Positions 44,705 through 53,076 of a stretch of DNA of 64,000 nucleotides are shown piece after piece. The translations under genes were made by a program, and so were the position numbers. The DNA lies in contig JBGVOL010000073.1 in NCBI GenBank assembly GCA_045126475.1, forward strand, positions 1 through 64,000, in the 5' to 3' direction. Every line of letters starts with the position of its first letter. The stretch's first letter is position 1. The stretch is from SVEL01 sp045126475. Lineage in GTDB: Bacteria > Bacillota > Clostridia > Lachnospirales > Lachnospiraceae. Below the pieces are notes generated by a model that had not been told where the DNA came from, did no database searches, and was given only the letters and a program-made list of their open reading frames with translations.

Positions 44705-45160
44705 CTATCCCACTGCTCTTCGTCTCGCCGACTCTCTCGTTGCATCCACCATCATCGCATTCACTGTCAGTTTTTCTTCACCATCCTCGCTTGGTTTTAA
44801 CCCTTTACGTGCTAACTGCCATGAAAATTCCTCATGCGATAGGTTACTTAACTTCCATGATGATAATCCGGCATATCTATCTAACACGCAGCTCACAAGT
44901 TCTCTCGCATATTCACTTGGAACTTCATGCACATCCTCAAAATATGTTCCACTCTTATAACTACTTCTAACCGACTTAAGAACCGGACCATATTTCCACC
45001 CATAGAAGCTCTCATCAAACAAGACCTTCTTACTGCTCATAAGGGATTCTCGTTGTAATAAATACATAAGTTTATGCATTTTCATTTCATCCATAGATTC
45101 GCCAAATCTCTCATTGTACATGTCATACATCGCTTTAGCTACAACTAATGCTTTTTCCAT
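44705..45160 (-). CDS. Panacea (SocA/DUF4065-like) antitoxin
   Basis: A 151-aa protein with MKMHKLMYLLQRESLM, FDESFYGWKYGPVLKSVRSSY and a C-terminal ELVSCVLDRYAGLSSWKLSNLSHEE, the core of the Panacea/SocA-type domain. Such proteins neutralise unrelated toxins encoded beside them. GGAGGG 6 nt before the ATG at 45160. Directly upstream lies cassette copy B. The downstream gene, 2 bp away, is the expected toxin. Confidence 0.75.
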   Translation of the reverse strand: MEKALVVAKAMYDMYNERFGESMDEMKMHKLMYLLQRESLMSSKKVLFDESFYGWKYGPVLKSVRSSYKSGTYFEDVHEVPSEYARELVSCVLDRYAGLSSWKLSNLSHEEFSWQLARKGLKPSEDGEEKLTVNAMMVDATRESARRRAVG

Positions 45161-45288
45161 ACTAATCCCTCCATTCTCTAACAAATATCGTGCTATTAAT
45201 GTCTATAAATTATACTATGTTCATTATTTTTTTTCAACACTATTTCCCAATGAATACACCTCTATCCCCTTTATTTCCTTTTTAATGA

Positions 45289-45376
45289 TTTAAATATTCT
45301 TTGTCCTACAGTCATACTACTATTATCCCCATATTCGCATCTTGATATCGTTATTTACGGATTGTACCACACAAAA
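45289..45376 (-). promoter_or_regulatory. Promoter cassette copy B (before the Panacea module)
   Basis: Minus strand -35 TTGCAA, 17 bp, -10 TACAAT, followed by the invariant 13-mer (plus strand ATCGTTATTTACG, 45347-45359) and the same ATG-plus-leader codons as the XRE gene. Here the frame reads MTVGQRIFKSLKRK and stops. The match to copy C extends from the -35 into the leader ORF. Confidence 0.75.
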
Positions 45377-45507
45377 TATCTCCTTGCAATACATTTATTT
45401 TAGATTTGACTCTCCGCCTAAAACAGCTACGAAAACAAGTAACTATCTGGCAAAACTGCCACAGCAGATTTAAATCTTCGAATGCCTACATCATTTTGAA
45501 ACATATA

Positions 45508-45852
45508 TCAATCTTCCACCATTTTTTTGGCATATGCAAGTAATTGTTTTCTTTCCTCAAAATCCATCTGTCCAAACACTTCTATCAATAGCCTTTCCTC
45601 TGTATTATTGGGAATAACAATATATTCCTTGTTGCGTCCTCTGTCACTGTCCTCAGAAACACCCGATAACAGATATTCCGGTGTAACCTCCAATGCAGCA
45701 CATATCAATAATATCTTGTCCGAACCCGGATTGGTATTCTTCTTTCTCCAATCACTGATGGTCGTGGTTGCAATCCCGGTTCTTTCAGAAAATTCTTTTT
45801 GGGTCATGTTCCTTTGTTTTAACAGTTCAAATATTCTTTGTCCTACAGTCAT
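45508..45852 (-). CDS. XRE family transcriptional regulator
   Basis: A 114-aa repressor: MTVGQRIFELLKQRNMTQKEFSERTGIATTTISDWRK is a Cro/CI HTH, followed by NPGSDKILLICAALEVTPEYLLSG and a short helical tail that may dimerise. Its own promoter is cassette copy C. Two further copies of this promoter and its start region stand before neighbouring modules, so it is the natural candidate for the common regulator. Confidence 0.88.
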   Translation of the reverse strand: MTVGQRIFELLKQRNMTQKEFSERTGIATTTISDWRKKNTNPGSDKILLICAALEVTPEYLLSGVSEDSDRGRNKEYIVIPNNTEERLLIEVFGQMDFEERKQLLAYAKKMVED

Positions 45853-45913
45853 ACTATCATCTCCACATTTCGCATTTAAAAATCGTTATTTACGGATTAT
45901 ACCACATAAAAAT
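45823..45913 (-). promoter_or_regulatory. Promoter cassette copy C (XRE gene's own promoter)
   Basis: Minus strand -35 TTGCGT, 17 bp, -10 TATAAT, then the invariant 13-mer (plus strand ATCGTTATTTACG, 45882-45894) across the expected start site, an AT-rich leader and the XRE start codon. The position is right for autorepression. Confidence 0.75.
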
Positions 45914-46169
45914 AATGGACGCAACACATTTGAAAGGATAGCCTGATTTGATATTTTGTTTGCTTTTTTCTTCTGTTTATGCTACCCTAATGCATATAAA
46001 GCATTTTTTCTATATATCAGATATGAACGGGGAAGTCATATTCTAAAATTCCAGTCCGGGTACATTTTTAAGTATCCGCATACCACAGAAATTCATGCTT
46101 TAATTCACATTTTTTATAAGCAGGAGTTTTGTGGAGAGTGGACTCCTGACAATTACATAAGGAGGACAC
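45914..46169. other. Intergenic region between the XRE gene and the Rpn pseudogene
   Basis: AT-rich spacer between divergent genes. A dyad AGGAGT..ACTCCT (~46123-46148) precedes the strong ribosome site (AAGGAGG) of the broken nuclease gene. No other feature is seen. Confidence 0.4.
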
Positions 46170-46900
46170 ATGGATAAAAAGACAAAAAAGAAGAAACTTA
46201 TTCAATGGCACCCTGCTTTCTTCGCCGGCATCCAGATTGAGCTGGCTAAGGAAGCTCATAAGCTGACATTTGAAAATGAGCATACATTATCTACAAAGCC
46301 GATGCTTATAGATATTCTCATTATCAATCATCATCTAAGAAGCAAAATGAAATACCGGCTGATGATATAACCGTAACGTTTATATGTAAAGGTTATCCAC
46401 GAAAACTTCTTAAGCATCTAAGTTCATTCAGGGATATGAATATTGAGCAGGTGGATAAGGGAATATACTATCTCACGGGAGACATTTTCCCTATTCAGCT
46501 TATTGTGACATCAAGGCTGTCGGAGAAAAATAATCTGTGGCTTAAGGAACTTACAAATGAAATAAAGTCAGACAGCGAAGTTGATACTTTAGTCAGGGAA
46601 TACCGAAAACATGAAAATGAAGAATTGTATAAATCAATTATGAACGTTATTATACGTGCTAACAATAAAAAGTTTGAGGAGGCGAAGAACATGTGCGAAG
46701 CATTAAGGGAATTATTTAAAGATGAATTGGAAGAAGGTATTACAAAAGCTAGATTTGAGGTAATAAACCAAGGCATCAAATCCATGATAGAAGCCTGCAA
46801 AAGCCTTGGTGGTTCAAGAGATGTTGTTTTGAATATGGTCATGGAAAAATTTGATTTATCGGAGGATGAAGCTGAAAATTATATGGAGCTTTACTGGTAA
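46170..46900 (+). pseudogene. Broken Rpn-type PD-(D/E)XK nuclease/transposase gene
   Basis: The first frame (46170-46370) starts MDKKTKKKKLIQWHPAFFAGIQIELAKEAHKL, the usual opening of clostridial Rpn/transposase-31-like proteins, and goes on to PMLIDILII. It then shifts frame. The second frame resumes near 46355 with ADDITVTFICKGYPRKLL and runs to 46900, with QLIVTSRLSEKNNLWLKELT and the acidic helical C terminus. Family members of normal length (~300 aa) have an intervening catalytic segment, so an internal deletion plus frameshift has removed the nuclease core. Confidence 0.8.
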
Positions 46901-46995
46901 ATTGCAAAAGGAGCGCATATCACAATGGTATGCACTCCTTCTTTTAATGATACAGGGGACGCTCCTCGATACAGGGGGACTGTCCCCAAAGTTTA

Positions 46996-47095
46996 AAACC
47001 AACTGCTTCGCAGCCTCTCCATTCGCAACTCCGTTGGTATAAACCAACTGCTTCGCAGTTGACTCCATTCGCAACTCCGTTGCTCATGGAGTACG
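46996..47095. repeat. Tandem 45-bp repeat of nested palindromes
   Basis: AAACCAACTGCTTCGCAG .. CCATTCGCAACTCCGTTG occurs at 46996 and again at 47041. The second copy forms two hairpins, CAACTGC/GCAGTTG and ACTCCAT..GCAAC/GTTGC..ATGGAGT. A GGGGAC-GTCCCC palindrome sits just before it. It looks like repetitive palindromic DNA linked to the adjacent broken nuclease gene. Confidence 0.7.
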
Positions 47096-47101
47096 CTCAT
47101 C

Positions 47102-47162
47102 AAATATAAAGATACAGGTAAGAATTCATGCAAGCATGATTCTTCCCTGTATCTTTATATTT
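47102..47162. terminator. Bidirectional 61-nt terminator hairpin
   Basis: Arms AAATATAAAGATACAGG (47102-47118) and its complement (47146-47162) are perfect for 17 bp, continued by imperfect AAGAAT/TTCTT and CATGC/GCATG pairing. It lies between the plus-strand pseudogene and the minus-strand GTPase gene and can serve both. Confidence 0.75.
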
Positions 47163-47172
47163 TCCTCGCTGT

Positions 47173-48120
47173 TTATACCATGTTTACGACCGGATTTTTC
47201 ATTGGTGGGGTTTTGGTGACGGTCTCTGCGTAAAGTACAGGACCTTCTCCGCCGTAGTCGCTTCTGTATTCCTTTACAACTGAAACGAGCATATCTACTG
47301 AATCCTTGTTGTTAAGGTTCTTTGCTTCTTTTGACTTGCAGATCAATCCCATAAATACAAGGTCATCTGCACAACATGTCATTGCAGGTCTGCCTGCTAC
47401 AAAGAAGTTCTTCGGAAGGCTTGGCTCTTTCATAACAAGTGTCTGTATATGGAACATCTTTCCTGCGTATCTGTCAGGATTTTCCCATACATCAAGGTAA
47501 AATATACCGTAATCATCCGGCTTTATCTCAACGGGATTTGCCTTCAAATCATATGGCAGGTCTTCGTCTGTCAGCGGAAGGTCTATCTCGCCCTCCTCAT
47601 TTTCGAAGACTACCTCTATAGACTGATTAAGGGACATTATGGTTCTCTTATATCCGTTAAGCTTATCTATGTCATGGCATCGGTTCATTATAACCATCTC
47701 AGAATTACGAATCATATCCGCAAACAGCGAACGCATATTTGCAACATAAGTCTCAAATGTAACTCCGTCTATTATGGTTAGCTGCTGACGTATTTCCCAG
47801 TTCTTTGGGAGATGTTCCTCTATGTCCTTTGCGCTCCACATTCCGTTGTACTCTATAATAACTCTGTCAGGATTGTGCTTTGCCTCCATGACAAGAAGTG
47901 TCTCAGGATTAAAATCCTCAAACTCATCTATGGTTTCCACGGTCGTGTTCAGCTTCTTAAGTTCAGCCTCATCATATTCCTCCTCGCCTTCCTCACATTG
48001 AAGAATAAGAGTCGGCTCATCCGGCTTAAAATAATCCTGTGCTGTAGTAAAATTTATAAACTGCGTTTTACCACTTTCAAGAAAACCATATATTATATAT
48101 ACCTGTATTTTCTCGTCCAT
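47173..48120 (-). CDS. COG0523 (CobW-like) GTPase fused to a DUF1980/TIGR03943-like domain
   Basis: A ~315-aa protein. The N-terminal half is a CobW-like GTPase: P-loop GFLESGKTQ, then TIIDGVTFETYV and MIMNRCHDID (NKxD-like). The C-terminal part (IFYLDVWENPDRYAGKMFHIQTLV ... GRPAMTCCADDLVFMGLICK) resembles the OB-like DUF1980/TIGR03943 domain, including its CC-x-D motif. The two families usually occur as separate zinc-linked proteins. The ATG at 48120 gives a gap of 26 bp after the upstream GTPase; longer starts overlap that gene. A role in metal allocation is inferred. Confidence 0.7.
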   Translation of the reverse strand: MDEKIQVYIIYGFLESGKTQFINFTTAQDYFKPDEPTLILQCEEGEEEYDEAELKKLNTTVETIDEFEDFNPETLLVMEAKHNPDRVIIEYNGMWSAKDIEEHLPKNWEIRQQLTIIDGVTFETYVANMRSLFADMIRNSEMVIMNRCHDIDKLNGYKRTIMSLNQSIEVVFENEEGEIDLPLTDEDLPYDLKANPVEIKPDDYGIFYLDVWENPDRYAGKMFHIQTLVMKEPSLPKNFFVAGRPAMTCCADDLVFMGLICKSKEAKNLNNKDSVDMLVSVVKEYRSDYGGEGPVLYAETVTKTPPMKNPVVNMV

Positions 48121-48146
48121 TCCAAAATCCATCCTCTCTGTGTAAC

Positions 48147-49307
48147 TTACGCAAAAAATTCCTTCAGTTCTTCCTCTGTATATCCTGCTGCAATTACGCA
48201 CACCTTACCGATATAATCTTTATTGCCTTCCCTGATTTCAAACTGTCCCGGTACATAGTCAAAGTATAACCAGTTGTCCCCTTCCTCTGACTTCAATATA
48301 CCCTTAGAGCGGAGAATTGTGCCCTTTGTCTCGCTTTCGAACTTAGCAAAGATTTCCTCAAGCTTGGCTTTTGAATATGCCTTTGATGTCTCCATTCCCC
48401 AGCTTGTAAATACCTCGTCGGCATGATGATGATGGTGTCCGTGGTCATGGTCGTGGTCGTGGCCGCAACAGCATTCTTCATCATGGTCATGGTGATGATG
48501 GTCGTGGTCATGGTCCTCGTCATGGTGATGGTGCTCGTGGTCATGGTCATGTCCGCAACAGCACTCCTCATCATGATCGTGATCATGGTCGTGATGGTGA
48601 TGATGCTCATGATCATGGTCATGTCCGCAACAGCATTCTTCATCATGATCGTGGTCGTGATGATGGTGCTCATGTACCTCATCCTCATCTATAAGATTCT
48701 TTGCGGCACCTGTATTGTTCAATGCACTTATAAGAACCGAATCCTCAAGTTCTGAGACAGGTGTTGTGATAACTGCTGCTGCCCCATTAAGCTCTTTTAC
48801 AAGATTGAGTGCCTCCTCGACCTTTTCTGCCTTTGCAATATCTGTTCTTGAGAATATAACTGTGTTGGCACTTTCTATCTGATTCTTATAAAATTCGCCA
48901 AAGTTCTTAAGGTACATCTTACACTTTGTTACATCGATAACTGCCACCTTATAGCAGATTTCAAGACTAAGCTCGTCCTTTACATTTTCAACAGCCTTTA
49001 CTACATCTGAGAGCTTACCGACTCCTGACGGCTCAATAAGAATTCTGTCTGGGTTGTATCTGTCCACAACCTCCTTTAATGATGTGGCGAAATCGCCTAC
49101 AAGTGAACAGCAGATACAGCCTGAGTTCATCTCACGAATCTCGATTCCCGCCTCCTTTAAGAAGCCTCCGTCAATTCCTATCTCACCAAATTCATTTTCT
49201 ATTAAAACTACATTTTCACCTGCATACACATGTGCGAGAAGATGCTTAATAAGTGTTGTCTTACCTGCTCCCAAAAAGCCTGATATTATATCTACTTTTA
49301 CCATCAT
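48147..49307 (-). CDS. COG0523 metallochaperone GTPase with His/Cys-rich region
   Basis: A 386-aa CobW/ZNG1-type GTPase that should deliver zinc or another divalent metal. Walker A is GFLGAGKTT, the metal-binding GCICC is in MNSGCICCSL, and the Walker B-like region is DRILIEPSGVGKLSD. A large insert at about residues 218-297 alternates His and Asp and contains EECCCGHDHDH three times, making an unusually long metal-binding segment before the C-terminal CobW_C domain. AGGAGG upstream of the ATG. First gene of a two-gene operon with another COG0523 protein. Confidence 0.92.
   Translation of the reverse strand: MMVKVDIISGFLGAGKTTLIKHLLAHVYAGENVVLIENEFGEIGIDGGFLKEAGIEIREMNSGCICCSLVGDFATSLKEVVDRYNPDRILIEPSGVGKLSDVVKAVENVKDELSLEICYKVAVIDVTKCKMYLKNFGEFYKNQIESANTVIFSRTDIAKAEKVEEALNLVKELNGAAAVITTPVSELEDSVLISALNNTGAAKNLIDEDEVHEHHHHDHDHDEECCCGHDHDHEHHHHHDHDHDHDEECCCGHDHDHEHHHHDEDHDHDHHHHDHDEECCCGHDHDHDHGHHHHHADEVFTSWGMETSKAYSKAKLEEIFAKFESETKGTILRSKGILKSEEGDNWLYFDYVPGQFEIREGNKDYIGKVCVIAAGYTEEELKEFFA
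48415..48660. repeat. His/Asp/Cys codon repeat inside the GTPase gene
   Basis: Imperfect tandem repetition of CAT/GAT codons with three embedded GAATGCTGTTGCGG units (Glu-Cys-Cys-Cys-Gly). The low-complexity DNA creates long open frames in other phases, which are not genes. Confidence 0.8.
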
Positions 49308-49349
49308 TACTGCCTCCTGATTACTTTATTTTTATCAAATCCGTCATAA

Positions 49350-49378
49350 AGTATAACACTTTTGAAATAAAATCTCAA
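49350..49378 (-). promoter_or_regulatory. Promoter of the COG0523 GTPase operon
   Basis: Minus strand -35 TTGAGA (49373-49378), 17-bp spacer, -10 TATACT (49350-49355). I see no clear Zur-type box. Confidence 0.65.
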
Positions 49379-49383
49379 CTATA

Positions 49384-50703
49384 TCAAATCTGCCCCATTG
49401 CTATCTCTATCATTCTGTCCATCTCATCAATCATAAACAATGGAATACTGAGAACCCTTCCGTCAAGCGACAAATTTTTCAATGAAAATCTCACTATTAA
49501 AGGTGTCTCATGTTCATACATCTTTGTATATTGCTTTATACTTGTTGCCTTTACACTTTCACCTGCTTTTGCCTCAATAGGAATAACATTATTTTCTCTT
49601 TGTATTATAAAATCTACTTCATAAGGATTATTTGACCAGTATCTCGGTACAACCTCATACTTTCTCATTAAACTCTCCAGCACAAAGTTTTCCGTCAAAG
49701 CTCCCCTAAATTCCGTAAACAACCGGTTTTGTTCCGCAAATGCCGTTGTTGCAAGTCGCGAATGACGGCGAAGAAGTCCCACATCTCCCATATATATTTT
49801 AAAAGCACTTAAATCATCATACGCAGAAACCGGCAGACCGGGTTTTGATATTCTGTATATTTTGTGAACTAAGTCTGCATTACATAACCAATTAAGAGCA
49901 TCCTCGTATTCTCTTGCTCTTGCGCCTCCTTTAACCACACTGTATATAAATTTTTTATTTTCCTTTGAAAGCTGTGACGGAATTGAATCCCATATAAGTT
50001 TTATTTTGGGAACATCAAATTTGTCTGCATGCTTTCCAAAGTCTCTCTCGTATGCATCCAATATATCGGATAACACCTTATCCACTGACTTTACATCCAT
50101 ATCCTCAGTCCATACAAGCACCGACTCCGGCATACCGCCTACAATAAAATACATCTTCAGCTTCTCAATGAGCGGATTAAAAAACGCCTCCGGTATACTT
50201 TCTATTTTTTCCATCTGTTGAAGGTACTTAACATATTTTTCATCGCCGTCAGCCATGAGAAATTCCGAAAAAGTCATCGGTCCCATCTCAATAAAATCAA
50301 CCTTTCCCACAGGAAATCCCTTTGAAAGCTGCAATCCTAACAGAGAACCTGCACTTGCAATATAATATTCCGGAGCATCCTCACAGAAGTATTTCAGGGC
50401 ATTCAGTGCCTCAGGGCATGCCTGAATCTCGTCAAATACAATCAATGTATCCTTTGTGATTTTCTGTCCGCTTGCCATGGCAAGATTCTGTATTATCCTT
50501 TTAACATCTTTTGTAGTTTCAAAAAACTGCTTATATTCCTCTTCTTTATCAAAATTAAAATATGCCAGACCATCTTTAAATTCTTTCCCGAATTCTTTTA
50601 ATACCCAAGTCTTTCCAACCTGCCTTGCCCCCTTGATAATCAATGGTTTCCTTCTTTTTGAATCCTTCCATTTCCGCAAATCATTAAGAATATATCTCCA
50701 CAT
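49384..50703 (-). CDS. AAA ATPase with DUF4143 domain (second copy)
   Basis: A 439-aa protein: Walker A GARQVGKTW, Walker B TLIVFDEIQACPEAL, sensor-like SAGSLLG, and the C-terminal DUF4143 region with VDFIIQRENNVIPIEAKAG (PD-(D/E)XK-like). Paralogous to the protein at 977-2329 but clearly diverged. Function of the family is unknown. Confidence 0.87.
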   Translation of the reverse strand: MWRYILNDLRKWKDSKRRKPLIIKGARQVGKTWVLKEFGKEFKDGLAYFNFDKEEEYKQFFETTKDVKRIIQNLAMASGQKITKDTLIVFDEIQACPEALNALKYFCEDAPEYYIASAGSLLGLQLSKGFPVGKVDFIEMGPMTFSEFLMADGDEKYVKYLQQMEKIESIPEAFFNPLIEKLKMYFIVGGMPESVLVWTEDMDVKSVDKVLSDILDAYERDFGKHADKFDVPKIKLIWDSIPSQLSKENKKFIYSVVKGGARAREYEDALNWLCNADLVHKIYRISKPGLPVSAYDDLSAFKIYMGDVGLLRRHSRLATTAFAEQNRLFTEFRGALTENFVLESLMRKYEVVPRYWSNNPYEVDFIIQRENNVIPIEAKAGESVKATSIKQYTKMYEHETPLIVRFSLKNLSLDGRVLSIPLFMIDEMDRMIEIAMGQI

Positions 50704-50784
50704 ATAATCATCTCCTATTCAAAGCATCTACATAACATACCTGACTTTATTATATTTATTCTTCCATTTAGTGTCAAATATAAT

Positions 50785-50840
50785 CACAAAAAAATAAAGA
50801 AAAGTGTGATTTTTTTCACACTTTTCTTTATTTTTTTGTG
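50785..50840 (-). terminator. Terminator of the zinc-ribbon ABC operon
   Basis: A perfect 25-bp stem (50785-50809 with 50816-50840; core AAAGAAAAGTGTGA) around a six-T loop, nine nt after the ABC gene stop. Long A/T runs at both ends allow function in either direction. Confidence 0.85.
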
Positions 50841-50848
50841 ACATATTT

Positions 50849-53062
50849 TTAATTTTTCTCCACTTTTGCCATCTCAAGCTGTGCAGTAACAAGTCCGTAA
50901 TATATGCCCTTCTTTTCAAGAAGTTCATTGTGAGTGCCGATTTCGGCAATGCCGTGACCATCAATAACCACCAGTCTGTCTGCATTTCTCAAGGTTGAAA
51001 GTCTGTGGGCAATGGCAAATGTAGTTCTGCCCTCCGTAAGCCTGTCAAGTGCCTGCTGTATGAGATATTCACTCTCTGTATCAAGTGCCGATGTAGCTTC
51101 ATCAAGGATGAGCAGCTTCGGATTGTTTAAAATAGCTCTCGCGATAGCTATTCTCTGACGTTCACCACCTGAAAGTGTAAATCCCTTTTCTCCTACATAT
51201 GTATTGTAGCCGTCCGGTGTTTTACATATAAAATCATGGGCATTTGCCGCCTTTGCAGCCTTAATAATATCTTCCATGGTTGCTTCAGGATTGGCGAATC
51301 TCAGATTATTCAAAATCGTTCCTGAGAAAAGGAAAGTTTCCTGCAGCACTACACCAAGCTGTGAGTGAAGACTTCTCTGCTTTATTTCCCTGATATCAAT
51401 GCCGTCTATGGTTATTGAACCTCTGTCCACATCAAAAAGTCTCATAATAAGATTGATGATCGTTGATTTTCCTGTGCCTGACGCACCTACAAGGCCTATC
51501 ATCTCACCCTGCTTTATGTCAAGGTTGATATTCTCAAGTACAGGCTCATATGAATTATATCCAAAGGTCACGTCATTAAACTTAATATCACCCTTAATGT
51601 CGATTTCCTTTGACTCCTCTTTGTCCTTTATGGCCGGCTCCTCGTCCAGAACATCATAGATTCTGTTAAGACTTGTAACCATCTGCATAATGCTTCGCGG
51701 AAGATGTGTCATCCATCCCAGAGGTCCGTAAAGATAACCGGTGTATGCAACAAACTGTGTAAGCTCACCCACCGTCATCTCTCCGTCAAGAACGTCGAGA
51801 CCACCGAAATATATGGCAATATATGCACCGACTCCCATAAGGAAAGTAAGTATCGGATAAAATATGGCCCAGAACGTTTCATTACTTTTCTGCACTCTTG
51901 CAAAATCATTGGTAAGCCCCTTGAATTTCTCTATCTCAGCATTCTCACGACCAAATGATTTTACAACTCTCATTCCCGATATTACATCCTGCAGACCGCT
52001 TCTCAACTTATCATCACGCTCCCACTGCATATGAAATATTCTGTGTATATAATTCCAGAATATTTTTGTAATGACAAAAACAAGTCCGATAAGAACCGTA
52101 GAGTATAATGTCATCTTTGCATTTATGGCAAACATGAATATAAGTGAACCGACCATTGTAAACAGTGCAGAAATCATTCCGCCGAATACATCCTCCATAA
52201 ACTGGCGAATCTGCTTTGTATCGCTGGCAACACGGTTCATAAGTTCACCGGGCTTGCGCTTGTTTATAAAGCTCATGGACAACACCTGTATCTTATGGTA
52301 CAGCCTCTTTCTCAAATCCATGCTTAGTCTGGAGCCCAATGATACACACCACCAGTTCTTCACTATGTTTACTCCGATTAATGACGCGGTAAGTATAAAC
52401 ATTACACCTACAAACAACACCACATCTCCCATGTCGCCGCTCTTGTCGGCAAGAACACTGTCGATAAACTTTTTCTGTACATACGGCATAAGTATTGCTA
52501 TGCCTGAGGCAATAACCATAAAAAGTGAAATTGCAAGAAGCTTCCACTGATAACCACCACACAGCTCCCAGAATTTTTTAAATATTACATTTCTTCCGTC
52601 ACATTTCGGACAACGGCTTGTGCCCGGCAGTGCACGACCACACTTCTCGCAATATTTCTCATATTCCTTGCTTTCTATACGTTCCTTCTGACCCTTTACC
52701 AGAAGATTTGCTCCCTGTGCCACATATGCCACTCTCTCAATGTGGCGCATGGAAAACCGTGCGATACAGTGCCTCTCTCCCTTAATCACTGCGGTCACAA
52801 TTCCGCATCCTACCATTGATTCACATTTTATCTCGCTGCAGTCTTCTATATTTACCTGCCTGATTATTTCATTTCCGTTCAGAACAATTATTCTTTGCTC
52901 CGTGACCACAAGGTACTGCTTCCTTTCCGGAAAACTGTCCACTGCCTGATTTGCCTTATAATCATAAAGCAAATCTATGGGAACACAGTACCAGATGTCT
53001 TCAGGGCCGCCAAGCCCCAGCACACTTAACTGTTCCTTTCCTAATTCATATAATAATTTCAT
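50849..53062 (-). CDS. ABC transporter with PH-like N terminus and zinc ribbon (second subunit)
   Basis: A 737-aa protein. The N-terminal ~130 residues form a beta-rich, PH-like region (YLVVTEQRIIVLNGNEIIRQV). A zinc ribbon (YCEKCGRALPGTSRCPKCDG, two CxxC pairs) follows. Then an exporter-type membrane domain and an NBD with Walker A GASGTGKST, signature LSGGERQRI, Walker B LLILDEATSALD and switch IAHRLST, all consensus. It forms an operon with a DUF1854 protein (15 bp upstream) and another transporter of the same unusual build. Probably a heterodimeric exporter; substrate unknown. Confidence 0.88.
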   Translation of the reverse strand: MKLLYELGKEQLSVLGLGGPEDIWYCVPIDLLYDYKANQAVDSFPERKQYLVVTEQRIIVLNGNEIIRQVNIEDCSEIKCESMVGCGIVTAVIKGERHCIARFSMRHIERVAYVAQGANLLVKGQKERIESKEYEKYCEKCGRALPGTSRCPKCDGRNVIFKKFWELCGGYQWKLLAISLFMVIASGIAILMPYVQKKFIDSVLADKSGDMGDVVLFVGVMFILTASLIGVNIVKNWWCVSLGSRLSMDLRKRLYHKIQVLSMSFINKRKPGELMNRVASDTKQIRQFMEDVFGGMISALFTMVGSLIFMFAINAKMTLYSTVLIGLVFVITKIFWNYIHRIFHMQWERDDKLRSGLQDVISGMRVVKSFGRENAEIEKFKGLTNDFARVQKSNETFWAIFYPILTFLMGVGAYIAIYFGGLDVLDGEMTVGELTQFVAYTGYLYGPLGWMTHLPRSIMQMVTSLNRIYDVLDEEPAIKDKEESKEIDIKGDIKFNDVTFGYNSYEPVLENINLDIKQGEMIGLVGASGTGKSTIINLIMRLFDVDRGSITIDGIDIREIKQRSLHSQLGVVLQETFLFSGTILNNLRFANPEATMEDIIKAAKAANAHDFICKTPDGYNTYVGEKGFTLSGGERQRIAIARAILNNPKLLILDEATSALDTESEYLIQQALDRLTEGRTTFAIAHRLSTLRNADRLVVIDGHGIAEIGTHNELLEKKGIYYGLVTAQLEMAKVEKN

Positions 53063-53076
53063 AAACTCATACTCCT

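Noticed and set aside
48293..48755. Long open frames on both strands across the His-rich region
   Set aside because: They are by-products of the repetitive CAT/GAT/TGT codons of the GTPase gene; their translations are low-complexity Met/Thr/Val runs without ribosome sites.
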